Of a stretch of 64,000 nucleotides of DNA, positions 20,313 through 31,038 are shown in pieces. Both the position numbers and the translations under genes were made by a program. Source of the DNA: Ascaphus truei (lineage: Eukaryota; Chordata; Amphibia; Anura; Ascaphidae); NCBI GenBank assembly GCA_036426205.1, contig CM071571.1, positions 108,101,257 through 108,165,256 of the forward strand. Direction: 5' to 3'. The notes beneath the pieces were generated by a model that searched no databases, was not told the origin of the DNA, and saw nothing but the letters and a program-made list of their open reading frames with translations. The stretch's first letter is position 1. Each line of letters opens with the position of its first letter.

Positions 20313-22197
20313 TGTCACTGGAGACCAGGCAATTACACTTTTATACCGGGATCATATCACTGAGCAAAGCAAGATGATTAAATAAATTGTAATTTATTCA
20401 CTTAAAATAGACAAACACACAATGTTACACAAAATACAGAAGAAAGCCCTCTTGGAACTGAGGTAACAAAACTATACTCTATTACGTGCAGGGACTTCAA
20501 CATCCAAAAGTTTACCCTCAATAGTCTTCGAACTGCAAAGATTCCAGGCAGATTTTGCTGAAGCAGAGCCTTGCCTCTTACTTGCTGGAAAAACTTTAGA
20601 ATCTTGAGAGAATCTAAAAACTTGGGAGAATTATGAGAACTTGGGAACTGCCAAATCTGCGCTAGGGTTTTTAAAACCTCTGTTTCATTCACAGAATTCT
20701 ATCATCCTATCCGGAGCATGAGAGATTTCCCAAGCAACCAATCAGAGACAACCCAGTATCAAAAAACGGGGTTACTTAAACATCTGACTGAACCCAGGGG
20801 CAGGTGAAATATGGCCTCTCTTCTCCTTCTCACCTTCCTGCTACCTGCGGTGACAGGTCTCCGGCCCGGCTGGGGAAACAGCTTGAAATGTAAATTGTGT
20901 CTCTTGGTACAATGCACAAGCATATAAAAAGTATGTGAGTAAGGCGGCACTCCACTAGAGTACATGTTAATAAATGAAGCAATTAATGATGTGGTGCAAG
21001 GAAACCTAGAGGGACCCCTAGCCCCCTCAAAACCACAACTAATTTAAATAGTGGTTCCCAGCACTCAATAAGAAAAACCAGACAACATTGACGCTTTTGT
21101 CTGTTTTTTTCTAATTGAGTGCTCGGAACCACTATATAAATTAAATGCACAAGCATATTTTTCAATACACTTGGCTAATAAAATATACCTGACAGGCAAA
21201 ACATGACTTACATTTTAATTTAAAAAACTCAGCTTTATTACCTAGCTGGAATACCCCCTGAACCCCTATGTGACCTAGGGATCCCGGCAGCTACAGGAAC
21301 ACTTTTCCTCCCTGTGCCTCATTTTACTGTGCACAAAGCATACATATACTTAACACACTTTGTTAATAAAATAAACGCTTTTACAATCCTAAGTCTTTCT
21401 GGTTATGGGGAATACAAGAAGAAACTGCACGTCATTTCCCCCTAGCGATATTCCCCACACATACTTTATAATAAACTTAGTACGGATTCTAAGAATCCCC
21501 TCACAGCCTTAGATGACTGGAGTAACTCAGAACCCCAATACCAGGGTCAGGGTGACCTGGGCATCAACTGCGCATCCCCTCTTATACTAGGGACCCCGGT
21601 ACCGTTCTGGGGATACCATACACCCCTATGCCCTGTTTACCTTCCTGGGTTGTGCTGAAGCAGTGAACATAGTAGCGAGTCATGCCCTATACAGCTTCTG
21701 TTTGACCTGAGCATTAAATGAGTATCCCCCTAAACCTAGGGACCTCCTGACTGTATTAGGGACACCTCACATCCCTATGCCCCCTTTACCTTTCTATTCT
21801 GTGCTGAAGCTGGGAATCCCTGTGGTGAGTCGCACAAGCGTTTTCAAGGGGGGAGATATTACAGGGACCATGTGTCTACATGCATCCAGGCATCCGACTT
21901 GATTCCTGGGTACATTTTTAGGGGAACCAGCCACTCTGGGCACTGTCTAGACAGACACAATCTGCCAACAGTTTCCCAACAAAACCCCCTTTGAAACTCA
22001 CACCACAGCCACCTCGTCTTGCTGGCCCTCCTGGAAAGGTAAAAACACATAAAATACTTTATTACCGCACAATTACAGGTTATACATATGCAACACTGGG
22101 TCCAAGAGCTGACACTCTATAAACCCAACACACGGATCAGAGGTAACCAAACGGGCTTAAACCTTTATTTGATAGCCTAGCTACCCCTACCGTCACA
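20313..22197 (-). mobile_element. Long LTR (about 1.9 kb), copy B
   Basis: On the plus strand it starts TGTCACTGGAGACCAGG and ends TACCGTCACA, that is, TGTGAC...GTGACA in its own sense. Both ends match copy C (53694-55287) in reverse: the start matches the AATTTATT..TTTGCTCAATGATCC region near 55240, and the end matches AGAGTGTCAGCTC..GGACCCA near 53770. Flanks are CATAT (left) and TATAT (right), or CATAT on both sides if the LTR ends two bases earlier. No coding frame of substance is present. An internal inverted repeat (about 21041-21084 with 21099-21143) is included. Confidence 0.65.
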
Positions 22198-22304
22198 TAT
22201 ATGCATTAGCATTTTGAATAGCTAACGACCATCTCGTCAATGTTTATTAAATTATTATTGTTTTGTTTCACTGAACATATATTCACAATTGTATCCTTCA
22301 ACTA

Positions 22305-22432
22305 TTAGAGTAAGATTTTATTATTTGCTGCGTCGATCCTTCGATAAGGGATCTCCTCTTCCCTCAACTATTTGATGGCCACATATTAACAATATTTGCA
22401 TTTCCAGACACCACTACTCTATGAAAACAAAA
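22305..22432. repeat. Right arm of the long inverted repeat
   Basis: Inverse partner of 19604-19730, with GATCCTTCGATAAGGGATCT answering AGATCCCTAATAGAAGGATC. It indicates a foldback-like element later split by the LTR insertion. Confidence 0.65.
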
Positions 22433-22433
22433 A

Positions 22434-22552
22434 CAAAATTGGGGCGCAAACAGCAATCAAATCAAGTGTTATATAATAAAGTGTCTAATATGGTGATATC
22501 ACATTTTTTATATAACACTTTATTTGATTGCTGTTTGTGCCCCAATTTTAGT
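22434..22552. repeat. Inverted repeat, about 45-bp arms
   Basis: CAAAATTGGGGCGCAAACAG with the following AATCAAATCAAGTGTTATA (from about 22434) is answered by TATAACACTTTATTTGATTG and CTGTTTGTGCCCCAATTTTA ending near 22552. The central loop contains GATATC. Confidence 0.8.
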
Positions 22553-22689
22553 TATATCTGTATTTCTTAGACAAAAGAACCTTTGTCTATTTGGGAGCTG
22601 CACCACAATCACATATATTTGTATTTAGTCACTTTTTTCACATGTTAGATAATTAATTTGTGCTTACTTCATTTACCCCACTCCTGCAA

Positions 22690-22957
22690 CTACTGTATAG
22701 TCTGATAAATCAACAATAGCAGCTGGGAAGTCACAGACTCTCCTTCTCTGAGAGACAGTGCCGGAGGGATAGCGGTTTCTGTCTTTACTGTGGTCATCTC
22801 GGATACCAGGTGCTTCGTTGCCCAATCAAGCTGGGAAATGCCAACACCCAAATGAGGTATAAGGGGATCACATTGGGCACTATCTCTCCTTTCCCTTCTA
22901 TCCAGGAAATCTTGCCGACTCGGATCATGCTTCCGATACTTCTTAAAGGTCCTGACT
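22690..22957 (+). pseudogene. Element B gag C-terminus, zinc knuckle
   Basis: Plus-strand reading gives RQCRR..GFCLYCGHLGYQVLRC, a CCHC knuckle in which the expected spacing around the histidine is altered. It corresponds to the knuckle of element C (CLYCGHSGHQ). Upstream gag is absent. Confidence 0.65.
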
Positions 22958-22962
22958 ATCAA

Positions 22963-23149
22963 ATTAGATTGTAAGCTCCTCGGGGCAGGGACTCCTCTTC
23001 CTTAATGTTACTTTTATGTCTAAAGCACTTATCCCCATGACCTGTTATTTATATTATCTGTTATATTTTTGATTACCACATGTATTACTACTGTGAAGCG
23101 CTATGTACATTAATGGCGCTATATAAATAAAGACATACAATACAATACA
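22963..23149 (+). mobile_element. L2/SINE-type 3' tail insert
   Basis: Contains TTGTAAGCTCCTCGGGGCAG, GTGAAGCGCTATGTACATTA and TGGCGCTATATAAATAAA, then (ACAAT)n, the classic 3' tail of vertebrate L2-related LINEs and their SINEs. It separates the gag knuckle from protease in element B. ATCAA occurs on both sides (22958-22962, 23150-23154), a possible short target duplication. No tRNA-like head is present, so it is a 5'-truncated copy. Confidence 0.75.
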
Positions 23150-23154
23150 ATCAA

Positions 23155-23450
23155 GCCGCAGCATCCGCCTTCATTGACTCCGGGTCAGGAGGGAACTTTA
23201 TTGACCAAAATTTCGCTTTTAGGAACACTATTCCTCTCATTCAGAAGCCTGTTGGGTTGGAGGCTATTGACAGACGCCCTCTCCAGCTGGCCTTCATCTC
23301 ACTGGAAACCTGCGTGCTCTCTCTTATAACGAAGGACGGTAACAAGGAGGAGATTTCTCTGGACGTAATCCATTCACCTTCCGTGGAGGTAATCTTAGAC
23401 CTTCCCTGGCTTCAACGACACAATGCACACTTGGATTGAACTGACAAAAG
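23155..23450 (+). pseudogene. Element B protease
   Basis: FIDSGSGGNFIDQNFAF carries the aspartic-protease DSG active-site triad (normally DSGA/DSGS), followed by PLQLAFISLE, EEISLDVIHSPSVEVILDLP and WLQRHNAHLD (the ILGxxWL region). The reading frame ends at a TGA just after this. It cleaves Gag-Pol in living relatives. Confidence 0.75.
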
Positions 23451-23496
23451 ACCCATACAATGGAGTCCCCTATGTGCTAAATCTTGTATCAATCCT

Positions 23497-24330
23497 GTGC
23501 AGCAGATCTGTGGCCTAGAAATTCCCAAGCAAGACAAGTCTGTCCTACCCGAAGTTTATGCTGAATTCCAAGATGTCTTTGACAAGGTAAGCTCAGAAGT
23601 CCTTCCCCCTCATCGCCCTTTTGATTGGCCGATTGATCTCTTGCCTGGTGCTGTCCTCCCCAGAACTAGAACTTCTTTCTCTTCCTGAGACCAAAGCAAT
23701 GTCAGAATATATTCAAGAAAACCTGAAGAAGGGATTTATTCGAAACTCTTCATCCCCAGCCGGGGCTGGTTTATTCTTTGTCAAAAAGATGGACGGTACT
23801 CTCCGCCCCTGCATAGATTACAGAGGGCTCAATAAGATCACTTTGAAGAACATTATCCTCTACCACTCATCTCTGAGCTTTTTGATCGCTTGCAAGGTTC
23901 TACTATTTTTTCTAAACTAGATCTCCGGGGGTCATATAATCTGATATGTATACGTCAGGCAAATGGAAGACGACCTTCAACACACGTGATCGTCATTACG
24001 AGTATTTAGTCATGCCTTTTGGCCTGTGTAACGCCCTGGCCGTGTACCAAGAATGTGAATGAGATTTTTCGAGACCTCTTTAATCTTTTTGTCAGAGTCT
24101 ATCTTACGACATCCTTATCTTTTCTAAATCTCTTTCTGAACACATTTATCATACCAAACTGGTCCTGTCTCGTCTATGGGAGAACCACCTCTATGCTAAA
24201 CTAGAAAAATGCCCGTTTCGCCCAACTTCTACGTCATTCCTGGGCTATATTATTTCAGACTCTGGATCTCCATGGGCCCTGATAAACCCAAGGCAGGGTT
24301 GGAATGGCCGCAGCCTAAATCCTTGAAAGC
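23497..24330 (+). pseudogene. Element B reverse transcriptase
   Basis: Frames in turn give [60 protein letters not shown] and, near 24099-24111, the catalytic YLDD region. Here the sequence GTCTATCTTACGACATCC lacks one base relative to the usual YLDDIL coding, so the catalytic box itself is frameshifted. The RT is therefore dead irrespective of the other stops. Confidence 0.75.
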
Positions 24331-24339
24331 GATTCAACA

Positions 24340-24905
24340 TTTTTTAGGGTTCGCAAATTATTATCGTAAATTTATTCAAATCTTTTCTTCTACAGTAGCT
24401 CCGATCACTGCTTTGACTAAAAAAGGAGCAGATGCCTCTTCCTGGCCACCTGGGGCACTTCAAGCCTTTGATTCACTCAAAAAAGCTTTTGTGTCCGCAC
24501 CTATCTTCCACCATCCATCATCCCAAACTACCCTTCACTCTGAAGGTAGATGCTTCTGACGTTGGGGCTGGGGCTATTTTGTCTCAGAGGCAATCACTCA
24601 AGCCAAGTTACACCCTTGTTGGTTTTTTTCTAAGAAATTTTCTTTGGCAGAGCAGAACTATGATTTTGGTAACAGGGAGCTTCTAGCTATCAAGCTTGCA
24701 CTACAAGAATGGGGACACCTTTTGGAAGGTACCGAAAACCCCATCACAATTCTCACAGATCATAAAAATTTGCTCTACATAGAAAGCACTCGATGCCTAG
24801 GTGCCAGTCAGGCCCATTGGTCACTTTTTTTTAATCTAGATTCAATTATCTTATCTCTTATATTCCTGGGTCAAAAAACCTGAAAGCTGATGCTTTGTCC
24901 CGCCA
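24340..24905 (+). pseudogene. Element B RT connection and RNase H
   Basis: QHFLGFANYYRKFIQIFSS, LTKKGADASSWPPGALQAF, then [15 protein letters not shown] (first RNase H aspartate region), [19 protein letters not shown] (with the conserved E) and [14 protein letters not shown] (second catalytic D). Spread over three frames. Confidence 0.75.
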
Positions 24906-24989
24906 ATTCGTGGTTGAAGACAAGTCTGAAGACATATCAGAGACCTTATTTCCTCTATATGTAATTTTTCCGCTACAGTGTTTTGACTC

Positions 24990-25760
24990 CTGGTTGGCAT
25001 TTTGGCTACTTAAACTCGCATTCCTGAAGGCCTAGAGGTGCCGGGGGGTTGTTTATTCGCTGCACCACGATTTCGTAAGAAAATTCTAGAATGGGGTCAT
25101 TTGTCTAAGTCTGCCGGTCATCCTGGTACCAGAAGAATTACGGCCCAACATGTTAAAAGACATTGAAGAATTTATCAAATCCTGCTCCACTTGCGCTCGA
25201 AATAAAACTGCACGCAGGAAACCACCCGGTCTTCTACGCCCTCTGTACCGGTTCGCTCCTGGAGTCATCTGTCTATGGATTTTATTGTTGAACTCCCCAT
25301 TTCCAGATGAATGAACACCATTCTGGTTATCGTCGACAGATTCTCAAAGCAATCACACTTTATTTCTCTGGAAGGCCTACCCAATTGGCTACCTTGGCGG
25401 ACATCTTCCTTAAGGAAATCTTTCGTATTCACGGGGTACCACTGTCCATAGTGTCTGATCATGGATCTCAATTTATCTCGAAGTTCTGGCGTGCATTTGC
25501 CCAATGAATGGATATCTCTCTTAATTTTTCCTCAGGGTATCATCCCCAGACCAATGGACAGAATGAAAGGACTAACCAGACCTTGGAGCAGTACTTATGG
25601 TGCTTCATTTCTAACGCCCAAGACGGGTAAATCTTCTTCCATTGGCAGAATTCGCCCACAAATCCCTTAGGAACAAATCTGCACGGGAATCCCCGTTCTT
25701 TATCAATTACGTTTTTATCTGACAAGGCTCCCCATCACTTCCGCTTCTTCCGGGGTTCCA
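24990..25760 (+). pseudogene. Element B integrase
   Basis: PRFRKKILEWGHLSKSAGHPG..RR (HH part of the zinc domain), CSTCARNKT-type CC part near 25180, MDFIVELP near 25275, FRIHGVPLSIVSDHGSQFIS near 25430 (second catalytic Asp) and YHPQTNGQNERTNQTLEQYL near 25535 (Glu). The first catalytic Asp lies in MDFIV. Frames are broken and one short segment of the core is missing. Confidence 0.75.
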
Positions 25761-25763
25761 GCA

Positions 25764-26150
25764 GTGGACAACAGAATTTATTCTTTACAGGAGTCATGGA
25801 GGAGGAAACTCGCAATCAGAAATCGCAGGTTTATCGTCATCACCACTAAGGCACCCAACTTCAAACCAGGAGACAGAGTGTGTCTTTCTTCAAAAAATAT
25901 CAGGCTTAAGACACCAACTCTCAAATTGGCCCCAATATTCCTGGGTCCATTCTCTATCCTGGAGCGAGTCAATTAGGTAGTGTACCGTCTTCAACTTCCC
26001 CCTTCCATGAGGATACCTTCAGTTTTTCATATGTCTCTCTTGAAGCCTGTTTTTCAAAGTTCTCAATTTCCAGATTCTTCATCCAAGCTGCCGCCTGTAA
26101 TCGTACAAGGACAAGAGGAGTACGAGATACAGTCCATCATCGACTCAACA
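25764..26150 (+). pseudogene. Element B integrase C-terminus, start of chromodomain linker
   Basis: Gives FKPGDRVCLSSKNIRLK, LAPIFLGPFSILERVN, PSMRIPSVFHMSLLKP and EEYEIQSIIDS, after which the sequence leaves the family. In element C the same string continues into the chromodomain (YLVHWKRFGPEERS), so the chromodomain was lost by the deletion at about 26150. Confidence 0.7.
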
Positions 26151-26337
26151 CTCGTTCACCTGTCTCCTGCACCTCACAGCCTATCCCTGCCTCCGCAGAG
26201 GCCGCTCCTCCGCTCCATCCCCTGTCTCATTGGACTATGACTCACATATATGCTCAGCTGTGTCACTCCTTCTTTGGCTAAGCATACAGTAGTTCATTGT
26301 TGCCTTGCTGTTCCCACGTCCCTGTTCCTGCTGTATT

Positions 26338-26969
26338 AAGACAATGTCAAAACTGTATGGTGCTCTATCATAGAATCAATAGTTATATAAGCATGAGTTA
26401 TCCAAAACTTTTTGTTGAAACTAATCTGGTGTATAACCCTTGAGTACCACATTATATAGACCAATGTTCCAATTGATAATGACACCAATAATCCACTATT
26501 ATTGGAATAGCTGGCCAGAATTCCACAATCACTGCAGTAAGAATCCTCACTTGTAAGTGTCCAGACATAGATGCATCGAAGTGGACAAACAATACATGGT
26601 GTATAAGAACAGGAGCAGCAAATTCACATTCACTTGGTCTTCTGGATGATTTTCCTCCTGCAATAGGGTGTGCCTCCGTTTTCCAGAGCAAGCAGATAAA
26701 TCACATTCAGGAAAATTGGAGCACTGCTTTCACCAGTTAGAAAAAATCAATTGCAAGAGAGTGTGTCCCACCAGGATAAAAATGTAAAGGATCATAGGCA
26801 AAAAGCTACACAACGGAGCACAAAGCCCCCACCAACGCGCTTCGAGCGTGACGCTCTTTATCAAGGTGCATAATAAATCTAACTTACCAGGTTTCTTAAA
26901 TACCTACCGTTCGCGCCATCCGCATCCCCCTGGGTTCACTTCCTGAAAGTATCTGGTGCGACATGGTGC
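26338..26969 (-). mobile_element. Retroposon-like insert with 12-bp target duplication, carries module (c)
   Basis: The 12-base string TCCTGCTGTATT lies immediately on both sides (26326-26337 and 26970-26981), so a 632-base unit was inserted into the LTR by a LINE-like mechanism. Read on the minus strand it has a GC-rich CpG-bearing head, the hairpin module (c) about 120 bases in, then an AT-rich body with no coding frame. I cannot name the family. Confidence 0.75.
26830..26868 (-). ncRNA. Hairpin module copy (c)
   Basis: Minus-strand order: outer stem CACC (26868-26865), loop strand TTGATAAA, inner stem GAGCG / TCA loop / CGCTC, loop strand GAAGCGCGTT, outer stem GGTG (26833-26830). Both helices are fully Watson-Crick except for nothing missing in four and five pairs respectively. 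Structure is inferred. Confidence 0.55.
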
Positions 26970-27348
26970 TCCTGCTGTATTGCCTTGCCTGTATCTGTGT
27001 TTGATCTCTAGTGTACCGACCCGGCAAGACTTTGGACCCTTCTCTGGATATCGACCCCGGCATGCCTCTGACCTTCCGTAACTCTCCATCCCTGACCACA
27101 TCACATAAACAACGAATATCCTTCTGGATCCAACCCCTTGACCATGGCACCCGGCTACCGACTACTCTCCCAGCTCCAACCTCTGACCTTGGCAAGTATC
27201 AAGACCATTCTACTCTCTCCAACCCTGACCGGCAAACCTTGACTATATACTCTCCAGATGTGAATCCGCTGCTGTGGGTGGCGTGATCTATACTCTTCTG
27301 CCTCAGTACCGGGGTCCCGCTTAGTTCATGGTGAGCGCAAGCGTTCCA

Positions 27349-28300
27349 GGTGGTTGCTTCCAAGTCGAAGCGGGATCTTTTTGTTCCAGCCCAACCCAGT
27401 GATAATACCCCTATTACTGCTCCGGAGACCTGAGATGAGTTCCTAGGGTTAAATGGTAAAAACCGACCCGTATTGCCACGACCACCAACCCAGTAATGTC
27501 TGTTATCCCCAAGTGTATTAACACTAATGTATTTGCTGATGTGTCTAAATATCTGCGGGGATTGTATCACTAAATTAGCGGGATCAGTCGTTTAGGGGGT
27601 ATGTTTCACACATGAACCAAACCAGCTTTGTGCTAGTAAGGGATGGCAAGATAGACTATTGGTGGGAAGAATGGTAATACACTCCATGAGCCTGAGGAAG
27701 CCGATGAATCGGCGACACGCGAGCTCCTTCCTTGTTTGTTTCTGACCCACGGGGGCCTCCGTAGTCAGTGTGAGCAGCCGCAGTCGCACGTAGTGATTCC
27801 ATCTTCCTGCTTTCCAGACGCGGAGACAGAGTTATCTGCGACAGGACGCCTCACCTTGCTACGGCAGTAAACCTGGGACTTGTTCGATGTGAGTGATTTG
27901 TGAGTTGTTGCTATACTCCAATAAATATATTGATCTATATGCTGATACATTTGCCTCACTTACCTTATACTGCTACACTTGGGTGGAACCGTGCCATTTG
28001 CTGGCAAAACAGAGGGAACTCTCTGCCAAAACCTTGCTTGTGAGAGGACATCTGATTCCTGTCCTGTTGATCGGTGTGGACGGGTGTGAACACCCACAGA
28101 TACCAATTGAAGTATCTGTACTTACACTTGGCCGTGTAAGTATTATAGACACCAGTTATATTTCATTATGTTCATATCCACCCCTCTCCCTTAGGAGGCC
28201 CTACCTCCTTTTGGGTTTTCATTTACGATCAGTTTTTTAGATACTTTGATTGTGTTAACCCCTTGCTCCCCCTGTTTTCCGTTTCTCACTCCCGAGCAAG
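27349..28300 (+). repeat. Retroposon-like unit(s) with hairpin module (d)
   Basis: No gene is recognised. Module (d) lies at 27688-27726: outer stem GAGC/GCTC, loop strand CTGAGGAA, inner stem GCCGA / TGAA / TCGGC, loop strand GACACGCGA. It is followed by CpG-rich then AT-rich sequence ending in CCAATAAATATATTG-like DNA near 27925. I could not find a target duplication. The rest to 28300 is unassigned. Confidence 0.45.
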
Positions 28301-28550
28301 AGGCAGAGGTAATACATAATAGCAGTAAGGATTATGATATGGGGCTTGTCTCTAGGTTTGGAGGAAAGCAATTTTGAGGATCCCCAAGCAGAGACTTTGT
28401 TCTGGGTACTGCCAGGGCAAGCGGGTGGTCAGAACCTGATTAAGAATAGTAAGGCTGACAGGGTTATTATCCAATGATTTAGAAAATCTCATGGGTATGA
28501 TTATCCCTATTTACGCGAGCCTTTAATGTTCGAGGTGGAGGAGCACGGTG
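28300..28550 (+). pseudogene. Unrecognised reading frame, part 1 (split by element E)
   Basis: A frame open from a TAA near 28300 reads SLGLEESNFEDPQAETLFWV and LPGQAGGQNLIKNSKADRVI, has one TGA near 28475, then continues HGYDYPYLREPLMFEVEEHG to the insertion point of element E. Removing the transposon and one copy of the target duplication keeps the phase with the frame at 38433-38642. I do not recognise the family; it could be an older retroelement ORF or a host pseudogene. Confidence 0.45.
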
Positions 28551-29372
28551 TTACGCCGGAGTAGCCCGCAGACCAGACCTGTCCCTAGAACTGAGGTGGC
28601 AGGTATGAATACACACACCGACAGAGCGAGGGACGTGTCCGGGTTGTGATATTAGATGGTGCCAGGCCAGATGGGGAGTATTGCGTGCATACTTGCCGGT
28701 ACTGTTTTTTCCAAGAAGAATGGTCGTTGCCGTTGCCGAGATCAGAGGTATGAGACGTATGGAAGGATCGAGATGAGTGCCATGGTCGAAGGGAGTCAGA
28801 AGGTACGTAAACAGGAACATTCCGAAGTCGAGAGCCAAAGGGGGTAGTCTGCCAAGCCGTGTCAAAACTGAGAGAATCAAAGAACAAGCACTGTGAAACA
28901 CCCATACAAAAACTATGACGAGCGAGGAAGCACAGAACAGAGAAGGTATATAAAGCTGGAACAGCCAACCAGGAGAGGGGGCGTGCCTGGAGGAGCCCAG
29001 GGAGCTTCAGTGCATTGGATGCTGTTCTTAGAGCTCAGGTGACACTCAGCAAGAGCCAGATTGTAACCGTGCGGTGTTTGGGGGCGGAGCCTGAGTGGGG
29101 ATAAAATCAAGGGCTTTTGTGTGTGCACTGTAAATCCGACGTGCGCATGAGAGGAAGCAACGTTGGGTGCGCACGTGCGCGCGGGGCGGCGATTCTGCAC
29201 CGACGGCTGCAGCGCAGAGCGTGGAGGAAGTACCTTGTGGAGCGTCCCACCATGTCGAGGGGTAAGTGATGCAGCTGAAGGGGGTTTGCGTGGTTGTACT
29301 GGAAGGGTCTGAGCAGTGTAAGGAGAGAGCCGTGAGCTCCGCCTGAGGCGCTGTGTGCTCACATTCCTAACA
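28551..29372 (-). repeat. Element E 3' LTR
   Basis: Plus-strand ends TGTTACGCCGGAG and CATTCCTAACA; over 90% alike by eye to 37618-38432, with scattered small indels. On the minus strand it has a TTTATA-like box near 28947 and is preceded by the polypurine CCTGAAGAGGGGGTAC at 29373-29388. Confidence 0.9.
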
Positions 29373-29757
29373 GTACCCCCTCTTCAGGATCGGCCTCAGA
29401 ACGATCCAAGAACGGCTTGTCCGGAAATTTCCTCCTAAAAGTCTTCAGGAGGATGGGCACATGGATGTCTTTGAGTGGAACCCAAGACCTCTCCTCGGGC
29501 CTGAAACCCCTCCAGTGGACCAAAAACTGAAGCTGCCCCCTTGAGATGCGGGAGTCCAGTAAGGCTTGTACCTCGTATTCCTCGTTATTTAGTACCGTGA
29601 CTGGATCTGGCTTGCTGGTCTGTTTAGAAAAGAAACAATTGGCAATGTGGGGTTTTAATAGCGAGGTATGAAAAACGTCTGGGATCCTCATGGAGGGTGG
29701 TAGTTTAAGGCAAAACGCCACTGGGTTAATCAGCTCCACGACGGGAAAGGGTCCCAA
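29356..29757 (-). pseudogene. Element E integrase tail and chromodomain
   Basis: An unbroken 132-codon frame: GPFPVVELINPVAFCLKLP and SMRIPDVFHTSLLKP (integrase C-terminal strands), then EEYEVQALLDSR, LQFLVHWRGFRPEERSWVPL and KTFRRKFPDKP, a complete chromodomain with the aromatic residues of the methyl-lysine cage (Y, W, W) in place. Chromodomains of this group steer integration to modified histones. The stop codon lies inside the 3' LTR, so coding and LTR overlap by about 16 bases. Confidence 0.85.
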
Positions 29758-29787
29758 AAACCTAGGAGACAGTTTAGGGGAAGGGAC

Positions 29788-31010
29788 TCAAAAGCGGATG
29801 TTTCTTGATGAGAGCCATACTAAATCCCCTGGCTTGTAGTTGGGTGCCTGCCGACGGTGGCGATTGGCCTGAAGTCTAGCAGTATCGGCGGCCTTGTGGA
29901 GAGACTTTTGTACCTTGGACCAAATGTCTTGGAGAGTGGAAATCCGTTCGTCTACCGCCGGTACCCCAGAAGCAACATTGGAAATAGGTAGGCAGGGAGG
30001 GTGAAACCCATAATTGAAAAAAAATGGAGATTCTCGGGTGGATTCACTTTGGGCCGAATTGACCGCGTACTCTGCCCATGGGAGGAGTTGGGACCAATCA
30101 TCCTGGGAATCGGAGATGAAACATCTGAGGTATTTCTCCAGCGACTGGTAAGTTCTCTCTGTCTGTCCATTGGACTGGGGGTGGTATGCAGAGGAGAAGG
30201 AAGAGACAATTCCCAGTCTTTTAGTGAAGGTCCTCCAGAACTTGGAGATGAACTGGGATCCTCTGTCAGAGACAATGGAAGACGGAAAGCCATGGATCCT
30301 AAAGATACAGTAGAGGCAACTCTTATTCGAACAAAAACCAGTGGCAATTCCCCAAAAAACCCAGGAAACACCCAGGTACATTCTGAATACATGCCTTAAA
30401 CTTTCCTTAAACAATGCCCAGCATTTCTGCATTGATTTAGTGTGCCAGTCAGATTAACAAGCGGGGGGTCCCTGGCGTCGCTCTTCAAACTGAATTGGAC
30501 TGCCAGGGATCCCTGCTGTTGTTAATCCTATGGGTCGTTAGTTCAATGCAGTAAATGCCCTTAAAACTGTCCTCAAACTAGCCCAGGACATACCCACACA
30601 TACCAGCACATACCCGAATGTTAACCGGCTAGTTTTACAGCAATGTTTAGAATAAACGTTGCCTCTACTGTATGCTCTGAGAAATGTCTGCTAGGGCGGG
30701 AGAGGAGGGCAGTCCCTTGAGGGGATGAAGTGGGTGGGCCATCTTCGAAAACGCTGTCTCGACCTACTAAACTGGTGTTGAAGCTCCTAGACCTAGGGAG
30801 GTCGACTATGAAATCCATGGAGATATGGGACCATGGACGAGCAGGCACTGGCAATGGGAGGAGAAGTCCCTGATGTCTCCTGGCAAGTGTCTTGTTCTGG
30901 GTGCATACAGGACAAGCGCGAGGTTGATCTGGCAATGTTCTTTAGACATACTGTGCCACCAAAAGTTCACGACATTAAGTCTAATTCCTTCTGAGAGCAC
31001 GGGTGTGACC
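29788..31010 (-). pseudogene. Element E integrase
   Basis: From the right: [13 protein letters not shown] (CC of the zinc domain), [21 protein letters not shown] core start with the first catalytic Asp (MDFIVDLP), then after the TA element FRIHGFPSSIVSDRGSQFIS (second Asp) and YHPQSNGQTERTYQSLEKYL (Glu), followed by NYKPGDLVWLSSRNIRF. The 214-codon frame at 29788-30432 covers the second half of the core intact. The TA element and frameshifts separate the halves. Confidence 0.85.
30308..30670. mobile_element. TA-target MITE inside element E integrase
   Basis: 363 bases with inverted ends CAGTAGAGGCAAC...GTTGCCTCTACTG and TA on each side (30306-30307, 30671-30672). Integrase coding resumes correctly on either side once it is removed (ADISQSI before, FRIHGF after). 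No transposase. Confidence 0.9.
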
Positions 31011-31038
31011 TGCGGTGGTTTAGAAGAGTGTCCCCAAT

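Larger units (their letters stand above)
22690..27348 (+). mobile_element. Element B: degenerate chromodomain-type Ty3/gypsy
   Basis: In order on the plus strand: the end of gag with a zinc-knuckle remnant, protease, reverse transcriptase, RNase H, integrase, the start of a chromodomain-type tail, then an LTR remnant. Each part matches element C closely in wording (for example EEISLDVIHSPSVEVIL and PSMRIPSVFHMSLLKPVFQSS). The 5' LTR and most of gag are missing, and the pol tail is joined to the middle of the LTR by a deletion near 26150. Many frameshifts and stops make it non-functional. Confidence 0.85.
26165..27348 (+). mobile_element. Element B LTR remnant, interrupted
   Basis: 26165-26337 matches the element C LTR in sense (CCCTGTCTCATTGG, CATATATGCTCAGC, TTTGGCTAAGCATA). 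26970-27348 resumes with the family's CCCCGGCATGCC..CTGACC repeats and ends GAGCGCAAGCGTTCCA, like the end of the solo LTR at 7732. Between the two lies a 632-base insert with a target duplication. Confidence 0.7.
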
